A DNA stretch of 64,000 nt from the NCBI RefSeq assembly GCF_024166365.1, contig NC_064834.1, positions 53,796,001 through 53,860,000 on the forward strand, given 5' to 3'. This DNA is from Elephas maximus indicus. Its lineage: Eukaryota; Chordata; Mammalia; Proboscidea; Elephantidae. Each line of letters opens with the position of its first letter. Position 1 is the stretch's first letter. The position numbers and the translations under genes were made by a program. Positions 33,860 to 46,449 of the stretch are shown here, piece by piece. Below the pieces are notes generated by a model. That model saw nothing but the letters and a program-made list of their open reading frames with translations, did no database searches and had not been told where the DNA came from.

Positions 33860-34500
33860 CTCCCCCCTACCCCATAATCACATTCTCAATTTTTTAATGA
33901 GTTTCTTGGGTGTAGTCCTAGAAGTGGAGTTGCTGGGTTGTAGGATATACAGTTCAACTTTGCAAGATAATGCCAAATTGTTAACCAAACTATCTTTTTA
34001 GATACTCATCAGCTACTTCGTCTCCATTTTTACTAACTCTTAGTATTGTCAGATTTTTAAATTTTTTGGGGGAGGTGTAAAATAGTATCTCATTATAAGC
34101 TTATTTTGTAATTTTCCTTATTATTAATGAAAAAAAAAAAGCTAACCATATTTTCATGTATTTTTTTTTTCTCTTCTGTGAAATGCCTAGTTATGTCTCT
34201 TGCCAGTTTGTTGTTGTTGTTATTCTATGTCTACTTCTTATAGATTTTTAGCAGTTACTTTATATTCTGGATATTGCTCCTTTATTAGTTATATGTGTTA
34301 GAAATATTTTCTTTGAGTTTGTGACTTATTTTTCTCTCTTTTCTATGATGTCCTTTGAACAAATATCTTTAATTTTAATGTGGTTCAATTTACCAATCTT
34401 TCTCTTTTATGGTTTTTACTTTTTGTTTCCTGTTTAAGTTCTTCTTCCCTATTCTGAGGTTATAAAAAATATTCTCAAATATCCTAAAAGTTTTCCAGTT
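33860..34500 (-). mobile_element. Old L1 fragment, antisense
   Basis: Text such as CCTAGAAGTGGAGTTGCTGG, GATAATGCCAAATTGTTAAC and AATAGTATCTCATTATAAGC matches the antisense of ancient L1M 3' regions. It is more diverged than the neighbouring L1 copy. Confidence 0.65.
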
Positions 34501-35852
34501 TTGATTTTTGCATTTAATTTATTCGAAATAGATTTTTTGGTATTCCATGGAGTAAGGATCCAATTTTTGTTTTTCTTTCTCCTGCTTTTGTTTGATCTAG
34601 AAGAAGTTGCCAGTTTATATAGTGATTCACTCTCTTTGGATCCTGTTGGGGCCCACAGAGCACCAAGGGAATGCTGTAGACTCACCATCAAACAGACAGT
34701 GCTTACAAAGAATGTACATTGATCGAAGTCTTTGGGCCAGCTTGTCTGGCTAGGGATGTTAGTTGGTATGTATTTGATTGTTTCTTTTCATGTTACTTCT
34801 GATAGAAGATAGACCTTAAGTTTTCTTTTACCATATTTATCTGAGGCCTCTGCAGGCCTTTTGTGATCTGTGACAAGGGGTTGTAGGCTGTTGGCTGCCA
34901 AGCAACAAGTGGTTCATCAGAGCTTCCCATTCGAAGCTCAATGGCAGATTCTGTTGGGAGATTCCCTGGGCGAAGAGACTTATGCTCAGAAACCTGGAGG
35001 GAGATGAGGCAACTCTGCATAGTCCTTGAAAATAATTCCTCTTCATTCCTTGAATGTTTTCTTTTTTATTAAGAAAATAACCTTAAGACAGTGATTTATT
35101 GCTTAGATCTTTGCTGTTTTAGAAAGTTGTTAGCTTTTGATGCCTAATGAATTTTGATGATATGTTGGATTGATTACTTCAGTTAGAATTCCAGTTCAAA
35201 ATTTATCTCCTCCAGGATGCCTTCCAAATGGTACTCAGATCCTATTAGATCTCGGTCCCAGTGGCACTTTTGTTTGCAATTTGTAGTGTAGTTTTTGTTT
35301 TAACTTATTGCTAAGTTGCTTTCTGTATGGGTGTGTTTTTTTCTCATTCTCTGAGTTCTTTGAAAAAAAAAATTAAATATTCTTACTTTAGAGTTTTCCC
35401 TTACAGGCCCCCAAGATATTTTTTTTAGAATGATGAGTAGTCATTAATTCCTTAACTATATATTGAAGACCCACCATAGTATGTCTCAATTTGCTTTTTT
35501 AGCTTTACCTCTCCTTATTTCCCTAGGTGAACTTAATTTGCTCCAACCAGTCTGGAATAATCATGATCCCCTAAATACGTACTGAATTTTCCCACCTCCA
35601 AGCTTGTACTCTATGTGTTGTTGACAATTTGACATTCTCTTCTTGTAGTTTTGACTTTTGAATCCTGTCTTTCAGTTGTTTTGGGGGCCCTCTGCCAGAA
35701 GTAATTTTCTCTGCTTCACTCCTGTAAGTCTGTGTACCACTCATGTATTGGAGATATTTATGAGTTTATGTGCATACGTATGTGTTTTATCTCATCTAAT
35801 TGATTAAAAAATTCCTGTGGGTGAATAGGTACAATTCTGTATGACTCTGCCC

Positions 35853-36876
35853 TGCATTTTGCTTCTTGTTGTTAGTTGCTGTTGAGTAGGCTCCGACTCA
35901 TGGCAGCCTTATGTATAACAGAATGAAACGTTGCCTGATCCTGTGCCATCTTCATGATCGTTGGTATGTTTGAGTCCATTGTTGTAGCTATTGTTCAGTG
36001 CCTTCCAACATAGGGGGCTCATCTTCCAGCACTATATCAAACATTCTACTTCTTTTTTGTTTTGTTTTGTACTTTAGATGAGGATTTACAGAGCAAATTA
36101 GTTTCTCATTACACAGTTAATAAACATATTGTTTTGTGACATTGGTTGCCAACGCCACAACATGTCAACGCTCTCCCCTTCTTGACCCTGGGTTACCCAT
36201 TTCCAGCTTTCCTGTCCCTTCCTGCTTTCTTGTCCTTGCCCCTGGGCTGGTGTGCCCATTTAGTTTTGTTTTGTTTTATGGGGCTGTCTAATCTTTGGCT
36301 GAAGGGTGAACCTCAGGATTGAACCTCAGGAGTTAAAAGGCATCCAAGGACCATACTCTCAGGGTTTCTCCAGTCTCTGTCAGACCTGTAAGTCTGGCCT
36401 TTTTTTGTGAGTTAGAATTTTGTTCTATATTTTTCTTCAGCTCTGTCCAGGACCCTCAATTGTGATCCCTGTCAGAGTAGTCAGTGGTGGTAGCTGGTGG
36501 TGGTAGTTGTGCTAGACTCAGTCTGGTGGAGGCTGTGGTAGTTGTGGTCCATTAGTCCTTTGTACTCATCTTTCCCTTGTGTCTTTGGTTTTCTTCATTT
36601 TCCCTTGCTGTAGATGGGGTGAGACCAGTGGAGTATCTTAGATGATTGCTCACAGTATCTGACATTATTCTGTTGTGATCCGTAAGGTTTTCATTGGCTA
36701 ATTTTTGGAAGCCAGGCCTTTCTAGTATATCTTAGTCTGGAAGCTCCCCTGAAACCTGTCCACCATGGGTGGCCCTACTGTGTTTGAAATACCCGTGGCA
36801 TAGCTTCCAGCATAACAGCAACATGCATGTCACCACACGACAACAAACTGACAGAAGGGTGATATGCATTTTGCTT
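35853..36876 (-). mobile_element. RTE-derived element with nested L1 insertion
   Basis: Two antisense pieces of an afrotherian RTE-family element, 35865-36049 (GACTCATGGCAGCCTTATG) and about 36647-36864 (CCGTAAGGTTTTCATTGGC, GAAGCCAGGCCTTTCT), are separated by an L1 3' end. The outer flanks carry a perfect 12-bp duplication, TGCATTTTGCTT, at 35853-35864 and 36865-36876. This fixes the boundaries of the original insertion. Confidence 0.8.
36050..36646 (-). mobile_element. 5'-truncated L1 inside the RTE-derived element
   Basis: Antisense L1 3' UTR with T-rich start, GTACTTTAGATGAGGATTTA and GGTTTCTCCAGTCTCTGTCA, ending near GAGTATCTTAGATGATTGC. Flanks TATCAAACATTCT and TATCTGACATTATTCT are probably a diverged target duplication. 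Confidence 0.8.
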
Positions 36877-36984
36877 AGTATGTGCTAAGCAATGTCTGAT
36901 TGACTGAGTAAAGTAAATGTTAGCTTTGATTACTGCTCTTAATCATTTATACATGGACTACAAACATAGTAATGCAACTACTAT

Positions 36985-37545
36985 TTTTGTTTTTAACATT
37001 TTATTGTGTTTTAGGTGAAAATTTACACAGCAAATTAGTTTCCCATTCAACAATTCATACACAAATTGTTCCGTGACATTGGTTGCTACCCCAGCAGTGT
37101 GTCAGCATTCTCGCGGTTTCCACCTTGCCTTCCCTGTTTCCATCCCTCCAGTTTCCCTGCCCCGCCTTGCCTTCTTATCTTTGCATTTGGGCAAACGTTA
37201 CCCATATGGTTTCATATAGTAGTTGATTGTTTTAAGGAGCACATTCCTTGCGGGTGTTATTGTTTATTTTATAGGCCAATCTATTATTTGACTGAAAGGT
37301 GACCTCTGGGAGTGGCTTTGGTTCCAGGTTAAAAGAGTATCTTAGGGTGATAGTCTCGGGGGTTCCTCCAGCCTCTAACCAGCCCAAAATTTACAAATAT
37401 GAGTTTTGTTCTACATTCTTCTCCCATTCTAACTGGGACATTCTCTTGGGTTGCTGGTCAGAGCAGTCAGTATTGGTAGCTGGGCACCATCTAGTTCTTC
37501 TGGTTTCAAGCTAGAGGAGGCTGTGGTTCATTTGGGTGTAGTGAC
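36985..37545 (-). mobile_element. L1 3' end, older and more diverged copy
   Basis: Same architecture as the other antisense L1 tails (TTTTAGGTGAAAATTTACAC, GTGACATTGGTTGCTACCC, GGGCACCATCTAGTTCTTC) but more substitutions, so an older subfamily. Confidence 0.75.
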
Positions 37546-37564
37546 TTTTCTAAAGAGCTTATTC

Positions 37565-38480
37565 ATTTTAAAAAAAATCAATTAACTGAAATTTAAAAAT
37601 AGGTAACAGATGCGTGTGACACAAAATTCAAAAGGTACAAAGTATATACAGAGAAAAGTCCTCCACTCAGCCCTGTTCCACATCACCCAGTTCCTTTTCC
37701 CAGAAGCAACCTCTGTTAGTAGTTTCTGATTTGCTTTGGAAAGAAATCTTTCCAGAGATCTAGTGCATAGTCATCTTGCCTAAATAGTTTAAGGAAAAAG
37801 AAATATTAGGAGAGATTTGATCTTTCCTGAGATTTTAAAATCATTTTTGAGTTTACATTTCTTTTATTGCTTGCTTCTCCTCAAAAGAGAACATCATTGT
37901 AGATATGTTGTGCTTCTAGAGCATTTGGAAAGCAGATTGTCTTTGAGACTAGCCTAGTCATTTCTTCAAATTGTCATTAAAATATGTGTTGTCTTATATT
38001 GAATTCTCTTGTGCATTGGGGGAATTTTGGGCCTGGACAAAATTTGTATCAGTGCTTTTTTCTTTTTGTCTTAGTGGTTTTCATACTTCTCACTTTCTGG
38101 GGGCTCTGTCTTGTACAGACTATACAAATGGAGCTACTTGCAGGGTATGTTTTTCTCTGTGTTTCTGGCTATGTCTCTGTTTTCTTTTAGACCCTACTAA
38201 ACTGTGTAAATGCCTCAAGGGCAGAAGCTATATCTTTTCTTTTTAAATCATTATTAATTATATTGGTAGTACAGCAATTCATTCTCCTTGTAAAAAAATT
38301 AAAATGTTACAGATAAGGCTAAAGTATCCTCTGACTACACCCTGATTTCACAGTACCTTTTCTAGAGAGAACTGTGGTTATGAGTTTTGGGTACATCTCT
38401 CCAGACCTTTTACTCTGTATGAACATATGTACCTGTATAAAATATATTAACTACACTTATCCACATAGATGACTCATAAA
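37565..38480 (-). mobile_element. Ancient L1M fragments
   Basis: Pieces at 37565-37760 (CAAAATTCAAAAGGTACAAA, CAGAAGCAACCTCTGTTAG) and 38240-38480 resemble antisense L1M 3' sequence. The intervening 37.8-38.2 kb is not assigned. Confidence 0.5.
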
Positions 38481-38950
38481 CATAATGTTGCAGGAGAAAA
38501 GGGCAAATTGCAGAAGAATATATACAATATGATACCAATTGTATAAAGTATAAAAGCAAACAAAATAATACTATATATTGTTTAAAGATACATATCAATG
38601 ATGTAAAAGTATAAAGCAACATAAGGGTTTAATAATCATCGGATTTAGAATTGTGGGACCTATGGATGAAAGAGAGGAGGATATGATTAGGGAGGACACA
38701 CAGAAGCTTCAGTTGTTCTGTTCTTAATCTGGGTACTGACTGTTAAATTATCTTTTATATCTTACTGTGTGTTAAATATTACATATTATAAAAATAAAAA
38801 TCTAGTATTTTGTGTAGGATGGGTTGATTGGTTTTACATAATTGTAACATACAGTACATATTATTCTACAATTTTGTTTCCACCCCACAATATATCTGAG
38901 AACTCTTTCCACATTTTATTTGCTTTGTATCCTCAGCACTCTGCAAAATG

Positions 38951-39180
38951 CCTTATGCATATCAGTTACCAGTTGCCGTGGGGTCGATTTCGACTCATGG
39001 CAACCCCATGTGTTGTAGGGTAGAACCACGCTCCATAGGTTTCTCAAGGCTGTGACCTTCTGGAAGCAGATTGGTGAGGTCTTTCTTCCGAGGCATCTCT
39101 GGGTGAGTTTGAATTGCCAGGCTTTTGGTTAGTAGTTGAACACTTAACCAGTCACCACCCAGGACTCCTTTCATGCATAG
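38951..39180 (-). mobile_element. AfroSINE, long form, antisense
   Basis: Reads from the tail (GTTGCCGTGGGGTCGATTTC, GACTCATGGCAACCCCATG) through GGCTGTGACCTTCTGGAAGC to the head (GCTTTTGGTTAGTAGTTGAA). Flanks CCTTATGCATA and CCTTTCATGCATA are a likely target duplication with a small indel. Confidence 0.88.
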
Positions 39181-39258
39181 TAGGTGCTTAGTAAGTAAAT
39201 TTTTCTGGAATTCCTTCCTCTCTTAACCTGATAGCTTTATGGTTTAAATTTTCTTGAT

Positions 39259-40187
39259 GGGATAAAGTCCTGGCTCTCCTAGAAGTCTCTAGAAGTTCAG
39301 GGTAGTTCCAGAAACAATTCAAAAAGTGTCAATCCAGAAAATTTCTCAAAGGTACCCCAACAATCTCTAGCAAGAATGTCTAATTCTTCAAAGTCAAGCG
39401 TTTGTCTATGTCCCCCCTTTTTTCGCCTTTCTACTCTCTTTAATTTTCTCTTTCTTGGGGATTATTTCTAGATAATGGAAAGTAATAAAGTCGGTTTTAC
39501 ATGCTCCCAGGGTTTTCTCTATACTGAGAAGAAATTGCCTTTTTTTTTTTTTTCACATGGGGAGAGAATTAAGTATTTTTTCGAAGTACCCTTCTAGGCA
39601 GCAAAGAGGGTCCTGTGGTGGTTCAACTGGGAGCACTTAAAATACTAAAAGAGTATTTCAACTGCACTTCAGAGGTTTGTATAGAAGCTTTGAAAAGAGC
39701 CTACCTTTTAGTCTGCTTACTAGGGATTCTCTGCTATAAGCAAGTGAACATGAGAGTTGAGAACTTTTCCAAAGTTGTATCACTGTCACTGTCCAGTTTT
39801 CTGGAGCTGACGTGGCAGAATAGGTGCAGTCTATAAATTGACGTTGTAACTGTGCTTCCAAGCCAAAGCAATTCTAAAAGGATTCATTCTTTTCTTTTAA
39901 CTCAAGTCTTCTTTATTACTTCATTGAGTAGATAAAAAATAAACACAGAAGGAAAATCTGTAATACTGTCCTTATCAAACTAGGATCACAGAGGTATCTG
40001 CATACCTAAAAGCCTCACAGGAGAGATTTTAGGGACACCTGACTTGGAAGAATTTGACATTCTTGCTAGAAATTGTTGGGGTACCTTTGAGAAATTTTCT
40101 GGATTGCTGCTTTTTGAATTGTTTCTTGAACTACCCTTCCAGGAGACCCAGGTAGTTGGATTCTGAATGTAATAAGGACTTTATCCC
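39259..40187. repeat. Long imperfect inverted repeat, arms about 140 bp
   Basis: The left arm (39259-39397) and right arm (40041-40187) are reverse complements of each other at roughly 80-85 percent by eye. They share a 48-base core (39331-39378 and 40058-40105) with about one mismatch. The spacer is about 640 bases and shows weak further complementarity. I do not recognise the family. It may be a transposon with long terminal inverted repeats or two opposed copies of one repeat. Confidence 0.75.
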
Positions 40188-40277
40188 ATTTCAGTATTAC
40201 AGGTGGAAAATCTTAGTACTGAAAAGTTAAATCATAATTCTACCTTATCAGGTACAGATTTGAGTATCGGTATATTC

Positions 40278-40510
40278 TGGGTGTTACTGTGGTGCTGAAC
40301 GGGTTTCAGCAGAGCTTCCACACTAAGACAGACTAGGAAAAAAGGCCTGGTGACCTACTTCAGAAAATCAGCTGAGGAAAACCCTATGCATCACAGTGGT
40401 CCGATCCACAACCAATTATTGGGGTGATACAGGACCCAGCAGTGTTTTGTTCTGTTGTAACAGGGTCACCATGAGTCAGGGGCCAACTTGATGGCAGCTA
40501 ACAGCAATAA
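40278..40510 (+). mobile_element. RTE-tailed SINE-like fragment
   Basis: Contains GCTGAACGGGTTTCAGCAGA, GGCCTGGTGACCTACTTC, ACCCTATGCATCACAGTGG and AACTTGATGGCAGCTAACAG, the same order as the tail of the split SINE at 26.6-26.87 kb. It ends just 55 bases before GBF1 exon 2. Confidence 0.8.
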
Positions 40511-40565
40511 CAATGCTCTGGGTAACCAAATATTAACCAGATTTTTCTCTTAACTGTTTTGATAG

Positions 40566-40575
40566 GTTTGGCAGG
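40566..40575 (+). other. GBF1: GBF1 exon 2 untranslated start
   Basis: The acceptor TTTTGATAG is followed by GTTTGGCAGG and then the ATG at 40576, with G at -3. Confidence 0.85.
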
Positions 40576-41884
40576 ATGGTGGATAAGAATATTTACATTA
40601 TTCAAGGGGAGATCAACATTGTGGTTGGGGCCATCAAACGAAATGCCCGATGGAGTACCCACACCCCACTGGTAAGTGGGGAATGGGCCAATAACCTGGT
40701 AACTGAGTTGTTATAGGGGATCGGAGACATAATTCAAACAGTAACCAAACTCCTAGTAATAAGGAGAATAGTAAGAATTCAGAGTTGTTTTTTGTATCAA
40801 GGACCCTTCTGTTTTATTCCAACTAGCATCAGATTCACAGATTGCCTTTTTTTCCTCTGGGACCCAAAAGATGATGCCATTCTATTTTTGTAAACAAATT
40901 AAGCTAGTATTTGGGACCTCTTTAATGCCTAAGGAAACCCTGGTGCTATGGCTGCTAACCAAAGGGTCGGCAGTTCGAATCCACCAGGCACTCCTTGGAA
41001 ACTCTATAGGGCAGTTCTACTCTGTCGTATAGGGTCGCCATGAGTCAGAATTAACTCAACAGCACTGGATTTGGTTTGGTTAATGCCTAAAAATGTCAGA
41101 AAAATTCCTTATTCTCTCATTCCCTAGGGCTATAATTAGCCTATCAAATTTATTTAAATTAGTTTAATTATTGATGCATAGCGCATGGCTTGGTAATGGT
41201 ATATATTTCCATATATCGAGCAGACCATATCTTGCCAATTAGGTAAGTAAAAACTTACCTGTTATAAAGTTGGCTTTCTTTGTTGCCAACTTTGTTTCTT
41301 GTGTGATCAAGGATTTATTTATGTACAATTACACAAAACAATTTTTGGCACAATTATAAAAACAAGTTTTGAAATTTCCAACTTGGTGAAAGTACGTATT
41401 TGTGTGTTTGGAAAATGATCACGTTTATTTACAAAAATGGATTGTCATAAAAGTGAGAGTGGAGTCAGGAATGTCTTAGAAATGAACATGTGTGATTACA
41501 TAATGAATGTGAAAAAAGAGAAGAGCTAGAATAATACACGTATAAAGGACCTGATGATCTATGGTAGCTTGAATGCTATGGTCATTGTATAAGTTAGTAC
41601 TTTAGGCTTCAATATTTTAGGTAAACCCAGAGTATCTCTATCAAATAAGAACATGAGGAACAGAAAAATATAAACCATGGCTAACTTTCTTTTCCTTAGA
41701 AGGCAAACTTACTGGATTTTTTGGTTTGATTCAGGGAAAGAGCCCTTGATCTATCCTTTATTTTTTCCTCTTTTGATGCAATAACGACTTTTCTTTTTTA
41801 ACCTATGTTTTCTGCAGGACGAAGAACGGGATCCTCTGCTGCACAGTTTCAGTCATTTAAAGGAAGTTTTAAACAATATAACAG
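40576..41884 (+). CDS. GBF1: Golgi ARF guanine-nucleotide exchange factor, N-terminal coding exons (partial)
   Basis: Two coding exons are in the window: 40576-40671 (32 codons) and 41818-41884 (67 bases, ending in phase 1). They have consensus donors (GTAAGT) and acceptors (GATAG, CTGCAG). The deduced start, MVDKNIYIIQGEINIVVGA, and the following DEERDPLLHSFSHLKE segment match human GBF1 as I know it, with a few substitutions. GBF1 is a very large (about 1,860-residue) cis-Golgi and ER-exit-site protein. Its Sec7 domain activates ARF1, driving COPI recruitment. Only the extreme N-terminal dimerisation region is visible here; the Sec7 domain lies beyond the right edge. The next coding exon was not found before 64000, consistent with a very long third intron. 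Confidence 0.97.
40672..41817 (+). other. GBF1: GBF1 intron 2
   Basis: Short intron between the two coding exons. It holds one AfroSINE (40933-41079) and otherwise unassigned AT-rich sequence. Confidence 0.9.
40922..41090 (+). mobile_element. AfroSINE with internal deletion and perfect target duplication
   Basis: Body about 40933-41079, GGAAACCCTGGTG joined directly to CTATGGCTGCTAACC, so about 16 bases of the head including box A sequence are missing. It is flanked by TTAATGCCTAA at 40922-40932 and 41080-41090. Confidence 0.93.
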
Positions 41885-41944
41885 GTAAGTCCCCACATCT
41901 AGGTAGGATTACTTATCCTGACAAAAAATATAAATGCTTGGTTT

Positions 41945-42172
41945 ATTGCAGGCGTCTACAAACTTTTTTTATAAAGGGCCAGGTAATAAATATTTTACAC
42001 TTTGAGGGTCATATAGTCTTTGTGCAACTACTCAACTCTGCCATCGTAGCTCAAAAGCATAAATAATATGTAAATAAATGGGAAGGGCTATGTTCCAATA
42101 AAATTTTCTTTATAGAAACAGGCTGCAAGCCAGATTTAGCCCATGGATGCAGTTTATAACCTCTGGTTTATG
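41945..42172. mobile_element. hAT-Charlie-type MITE
   Basis: Contains TATAAAGGGCCAGGTAATAA, CAACTACTCAACTCTGCCAT and TTCCAATAAAATTTTCTTT, followed by a region related to AAATCTGGCCCA. This is the well-known mammalian nonautonomous hAT family with that arrangement. The exact subfamily was not assigned. Confidence 0.65.
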
Positions 42173-43624
42173 CAGTGCTGATTCTTTTCCCTGAGTTCCT
42201 AATAGAGGAACACAGTTTAGTCTGGATTCATCGTTTATACAGTCATAAGTTTCCCTCATTGATTGGTAAGTTCTTTTTGGTTATTTATTTTTTTTATTTT
42301 AAAAACCTTTTCCTACCTCATGTATGCCATGAGATGGAAGTTGGTAATACAAGTTTATATTACTTTCAACAAAACCCTTCTCTTATGGAAAGTCATTTGT
42401 TGCTGTTAGGGCCTTAGTTCTCTCTAATACAGATCTCTTAGCCTTCATGTGTTCCCATCTAGAGCTACCAAAGTTGAGTCTGCTGTCTAATTTTCTTACA
42501 TCCTTCTGTTAGGAATCCAAATTACCTGCTGCTTAGAACTAATAAAACCATAGTATGCTGAGGAGCCAGTTCTTGTTAGTGGTACTAGGAACATAGCCTG
42601 GTATAGCCAAGCTTTCCCCTGAAGTGAGGAGAGAGATGGTAGTGTTTTCCAGGGGCCAACAGCTGTGGCAGATGTTGAAATGGTGTCTGCCAAGGTTGCC
42701 CCATTGATCTTGGTTTTTAGCATACCTGCCTGAGAAAATGACAGAGTGGACCCAAAATAGAGCATTTCGTGCCAGATTGGTTCTGACCCCCCACACAGTG
42801 CTGGCTCCCAGGAGCAGGTTTATGGGTCAGCTGCCCCTGTGGTCCTGGACTCTGCAATCCATGACCAATTTCTTGTTTCTTTCACTGAAACAAACAGATT
42901 TTTCTGATTGGCAGTGTCAGGAGGACTGCTTTCCTGGAAGCCTGTTGATGGTAGGAGGCTGGGAAAAGGTTTTGAGCTTGTAGAGAAAAACTGAAGGGAC
43001 TGTGTACCAGGCTGTGTGATGGGAATGGTGTACCATTTAGATTGGAGAGGGGATGGCAGGAATTCTAGGACTTCTACCGAGTTTAACTCATGAAACTGAC
43101 TTGGGCTTTGTCCCTTTTTACAAAGATTTTCTGTTTGCATTTTTCTAAGCCATCTTGGTTGGTAAACATATCACTATTAGAAATGGGTGGTTCATTGGAC
43201 ATCATCAGTAAAGGAAAATGATTTTCTTGTAAACAGGATCTTTTAAGTACATAAGTACTGCTTACTTCTCTAGGGGTATTATTAATCGTTGTGAAGGAAA
43301 TAAGTCTGTTTGTAGATTGGCTAAATCTATATCAGTATTCTCATAGTTGTATGTCTCTGGACCACACTTGGCATTCAGTATTTGCACGATGACTGAATGC
43401 TCGTAGCATTTAGAGTAATAGAATATTCTAATACCAAATCTAAAGAGGGGGTTGCACTTGGAAGATACAGGCTCCCCAAGAACACTGTTTGCATATTGCT
43501 GTTTTGGATAAAGCCTTAGCTTACATCGGTGAGAGAGACTTTCCTGCTGCCCTTCACATTTGGTCTTTAAGTCCTCTTGGGAAGTATTCTGAAGTAGTTA
43601 AAGCAGATATGTAGTTGCTAGGTA

Positions 43625-43805
43625 CTGGAGGGGTAGAGAGTGACTGCAGATGGGTACGGGTTTCTTTTTGGGGTGATGAAAATGTTCTGGAATTAGTTAA
43701 TGGTGATGGTTGCCCAACTTTGTGAATGTACTAAAAACCAATGCATTGTACATTTTAACAGTGTGAATTTTATGATATGTGAATTACAGCTTTTTTTTTT
43801 TTTTT
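43625..43805 (+). mobile_element. Old L1 3' end, sense
   Basis: GATGGTTGCCCAACTTTGTG, AATGCATTGTACATTTTAAC and TATGATATGTGAATTACAGC match the 3' end of L1MA/MB-type elements in GBF1 sense orientation. Confidence 0.7.
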
Positions 43806-46449
43806 AGACTGGAATAGTCATGGGATTCCCCAGTTCTCTCTCAGGGCTTGGAGCTATAGAGGGAAGCCTCTGACTGTGGTGTCTACTGTGCTTTGGACCC
43901 ATTGCCCAGCAAAGGCAGCATGAGGCTCTGTTCAGCCTCCTGGCCCAGTTTGTCCTTTTATGTCTCTCTCATTAACTCATGGAAACACATGGCTTTTATA
44001 TTTAAATTTATTCAAGCTGTAATCTTTGACATTTGAGTTAGCTTTTAGTACAGTTTTGCATTTATAGTAATATATATTATGTATTTTCTCTATCCCCAAA
44101 GAATCCATTTTAATCTTTTCCGGATGCAAATTTCAGGCTGTCTTGTCCCATCTCCCTTCTCTTGCTCTCTTTCCCCTCCCCCCACGGAGTGTGTTTGATC
44201 AGGTGTGGCAGGAATATCCACTGTCAAGCTGCGCCCTTTATATTAGTCAATATTATCCTTCTCCCCCCTCCCCGTCTGTCTGCCCCTTTGGGCTTTCCCA
44301 GTTGATTTATAATTTTGGAATTCTCATCGGAGTCTGTAATACAGTTTGTTCATTATTTAACCAAAACCTGTTTAATGAGCAGAGAGAGGCAATGTAAATG
44401 TTAGGCATGTTGCAGTGATGTACCTTTGTGCTTCTCAAAGCGGGTGGATAGTTAACTCTGTGCTGCCTGCAGGGTTGGGGTACCCTGACCTTAGGGGCAG
44501 AGGGGCCACTGCCTCTCCCCTACACCTGACCAAGCCCTACCGCAGGCATAGATGCCAAAGATAAATTTCCTTTTATCCTTCTGGGAAGCTTGTGGGGGCT
44601 CTTCCATATTGGAGTTATCTTCAATATTACAGCTAGACCGTGTGCTAAGATCTTTAGCATGGAATAGAAGAATGGGAGAGAAGGTAAAACATCATGATAC
44701 TTGATGCTGCTTTTGGTTTTAGGTCTGAAGAGAGTAGACAGTTTAGAAGACTGCTTCTAAGCCAACACGGTCTGTAGTCTTTTTTCTCTTCATTTCCAGA
44801 CTAGACAAGTTCTTGCAGGCCTTAGTACCCTCCACCTAACACAACCTTATGGAAAAAGCTCTAGCCAGTTGTGATTTGTGGTGTTTGGCCATGGTCATTT
44901 GCCTCCAGATTTAGGCTGCCTTTGTCGTTTGTCTTTAGACTTAGATCATTACAAAGAGATTCTTTTCCATGGGACTCATTCCCTCAGCATTTGGAGTTGG
45001 AAAACTGGAGGCTTTTTGGTTTAAAGCAGGAAGAGAGAAACAGTCTAAAAGTATCACAACTAAGATCTTCCCTTGTGGGATCACTTCTTAATGACTTTAA
45101 AGCCTTCAGGGTCAGGTGTGAGGAAGACTTTTTACTGTTATGTGTGTGTATGTGTGTTGGGGGGCAGGACGGAAAGGGCAAGGGGCTGTGGGGGGTTGCT
45201 TTTGGAGATTTAATTTCAGGCCTTTTTTAGTTCTAAGGACCTATGAGAATTGAGGTGTTCAGCCTAAGACTAAGGTGGTCTTGAGGCCTGGAATAAGTTC
45301 CTGTATTAACTATGAAACTGTTCTCTCTTCTTGGATCATTTCTTTCTGAGATTCCCCGATATTTGGATTCTTCTGGGCCTGGCTTATTGAGTTGCTTCTA
45401 ATCAACATTTATTGAATATCTGCTATGTACCAGGCACTTTGCTTAGGTACTTAGGCATTGGATTTATAGTAATAAACAAACAGTCAAACTTCCTACCCTC
45501 ATAGCCGCTGGTATTGCAAGACTAGTGGCTCTAGCTGACCACAAAGTTAAGCTTTGTGGCCTCTCCTGTATACCATATGGCTCCCTATCAGGCATGGAAT
45601 GAATGATAGTGAATGAGAGCAATCTGCTACCATCACTTCTTATTTCTACTCTTTCCCTTGCGTAACACACAAACATGCCAAAGAAATGAACAAAAACGAT
45701 AGCTTATACATTTGCTTATTTGGCTTTCTCTTATAGAGATATTCGGGCCTGAGTTTAGGTATTCCCGAAGACATTGATGGTTATTCTGAAGGATAGGATC
45801 TTTTTTTTTTTTTTTTACTGAGCTTACTCACACAGCAAAATATGATATGCTTGAGCACAAGAGGGAGAAGCAGGTGCTTAAAGAAAGTGGATGTGTCAGA
45901 AGTTTTTTTTAAATATAGTTTATCCTGGACAAACACACCTATAGGGTACTGTCTGTCTCAAGCTCTGTGAATTCAGAGTCTGAGCTAGGTTTGAGTCTGT
46001 CTTACCTCCAGAGGTTTGCAGAGCACATTTAAACAGAGTCTGGAAGCCAAGCTGGGAGGAACTGTGACATAACACCTGTCTGGCCTAGGCCTCTTAGAAA
46101 TAGCCTTCTAGGTAGAAGTGAAACTATTCTGAGGGTGCCTCATGTCTCACATTTAATCTGTTTCCTTTGGAACATGGGGATGTAGGGAGAAAAATATTTT
46201 AGTAGTCACTGTGAGGAAAAAGATTGAGCAAGAGTACATTATTTGAAATAAAAATGTGCTAGAGTCATCATCTCTGATATGGAATGAATATATACCTTCA
46301 TTTTTTCCACAGTGGCCTGTAGTCTGGTGACTAGTAGAGCAGGCAGTATATCATTATTAATTAGCATGAAAAAGAAGTTGATGAATCATTAGCTTTGCCC
46401 CACTTGGAATTAAGCTTGTAAATTGTTCAAGCCTGAATAAGCAGAGACT

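Larger units (their letters stand above)
28017..40565 (+). other. GBF1: GBF1 intron 1 (about 12.5 kb)
   Basis: Starts GTCAGC and ends TTTTGATAG. From about 28.0 to 31.8 kb I see no coding sequence and only a MIR/L2 tail near 29270-29310. From 32.1 kb onward it is repeat-rich: AfroSINEs, MIR, three L1 3' ends, older L1, a nested RTE-like element and an unassigned inverted repeat. Confidence 0.8.
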
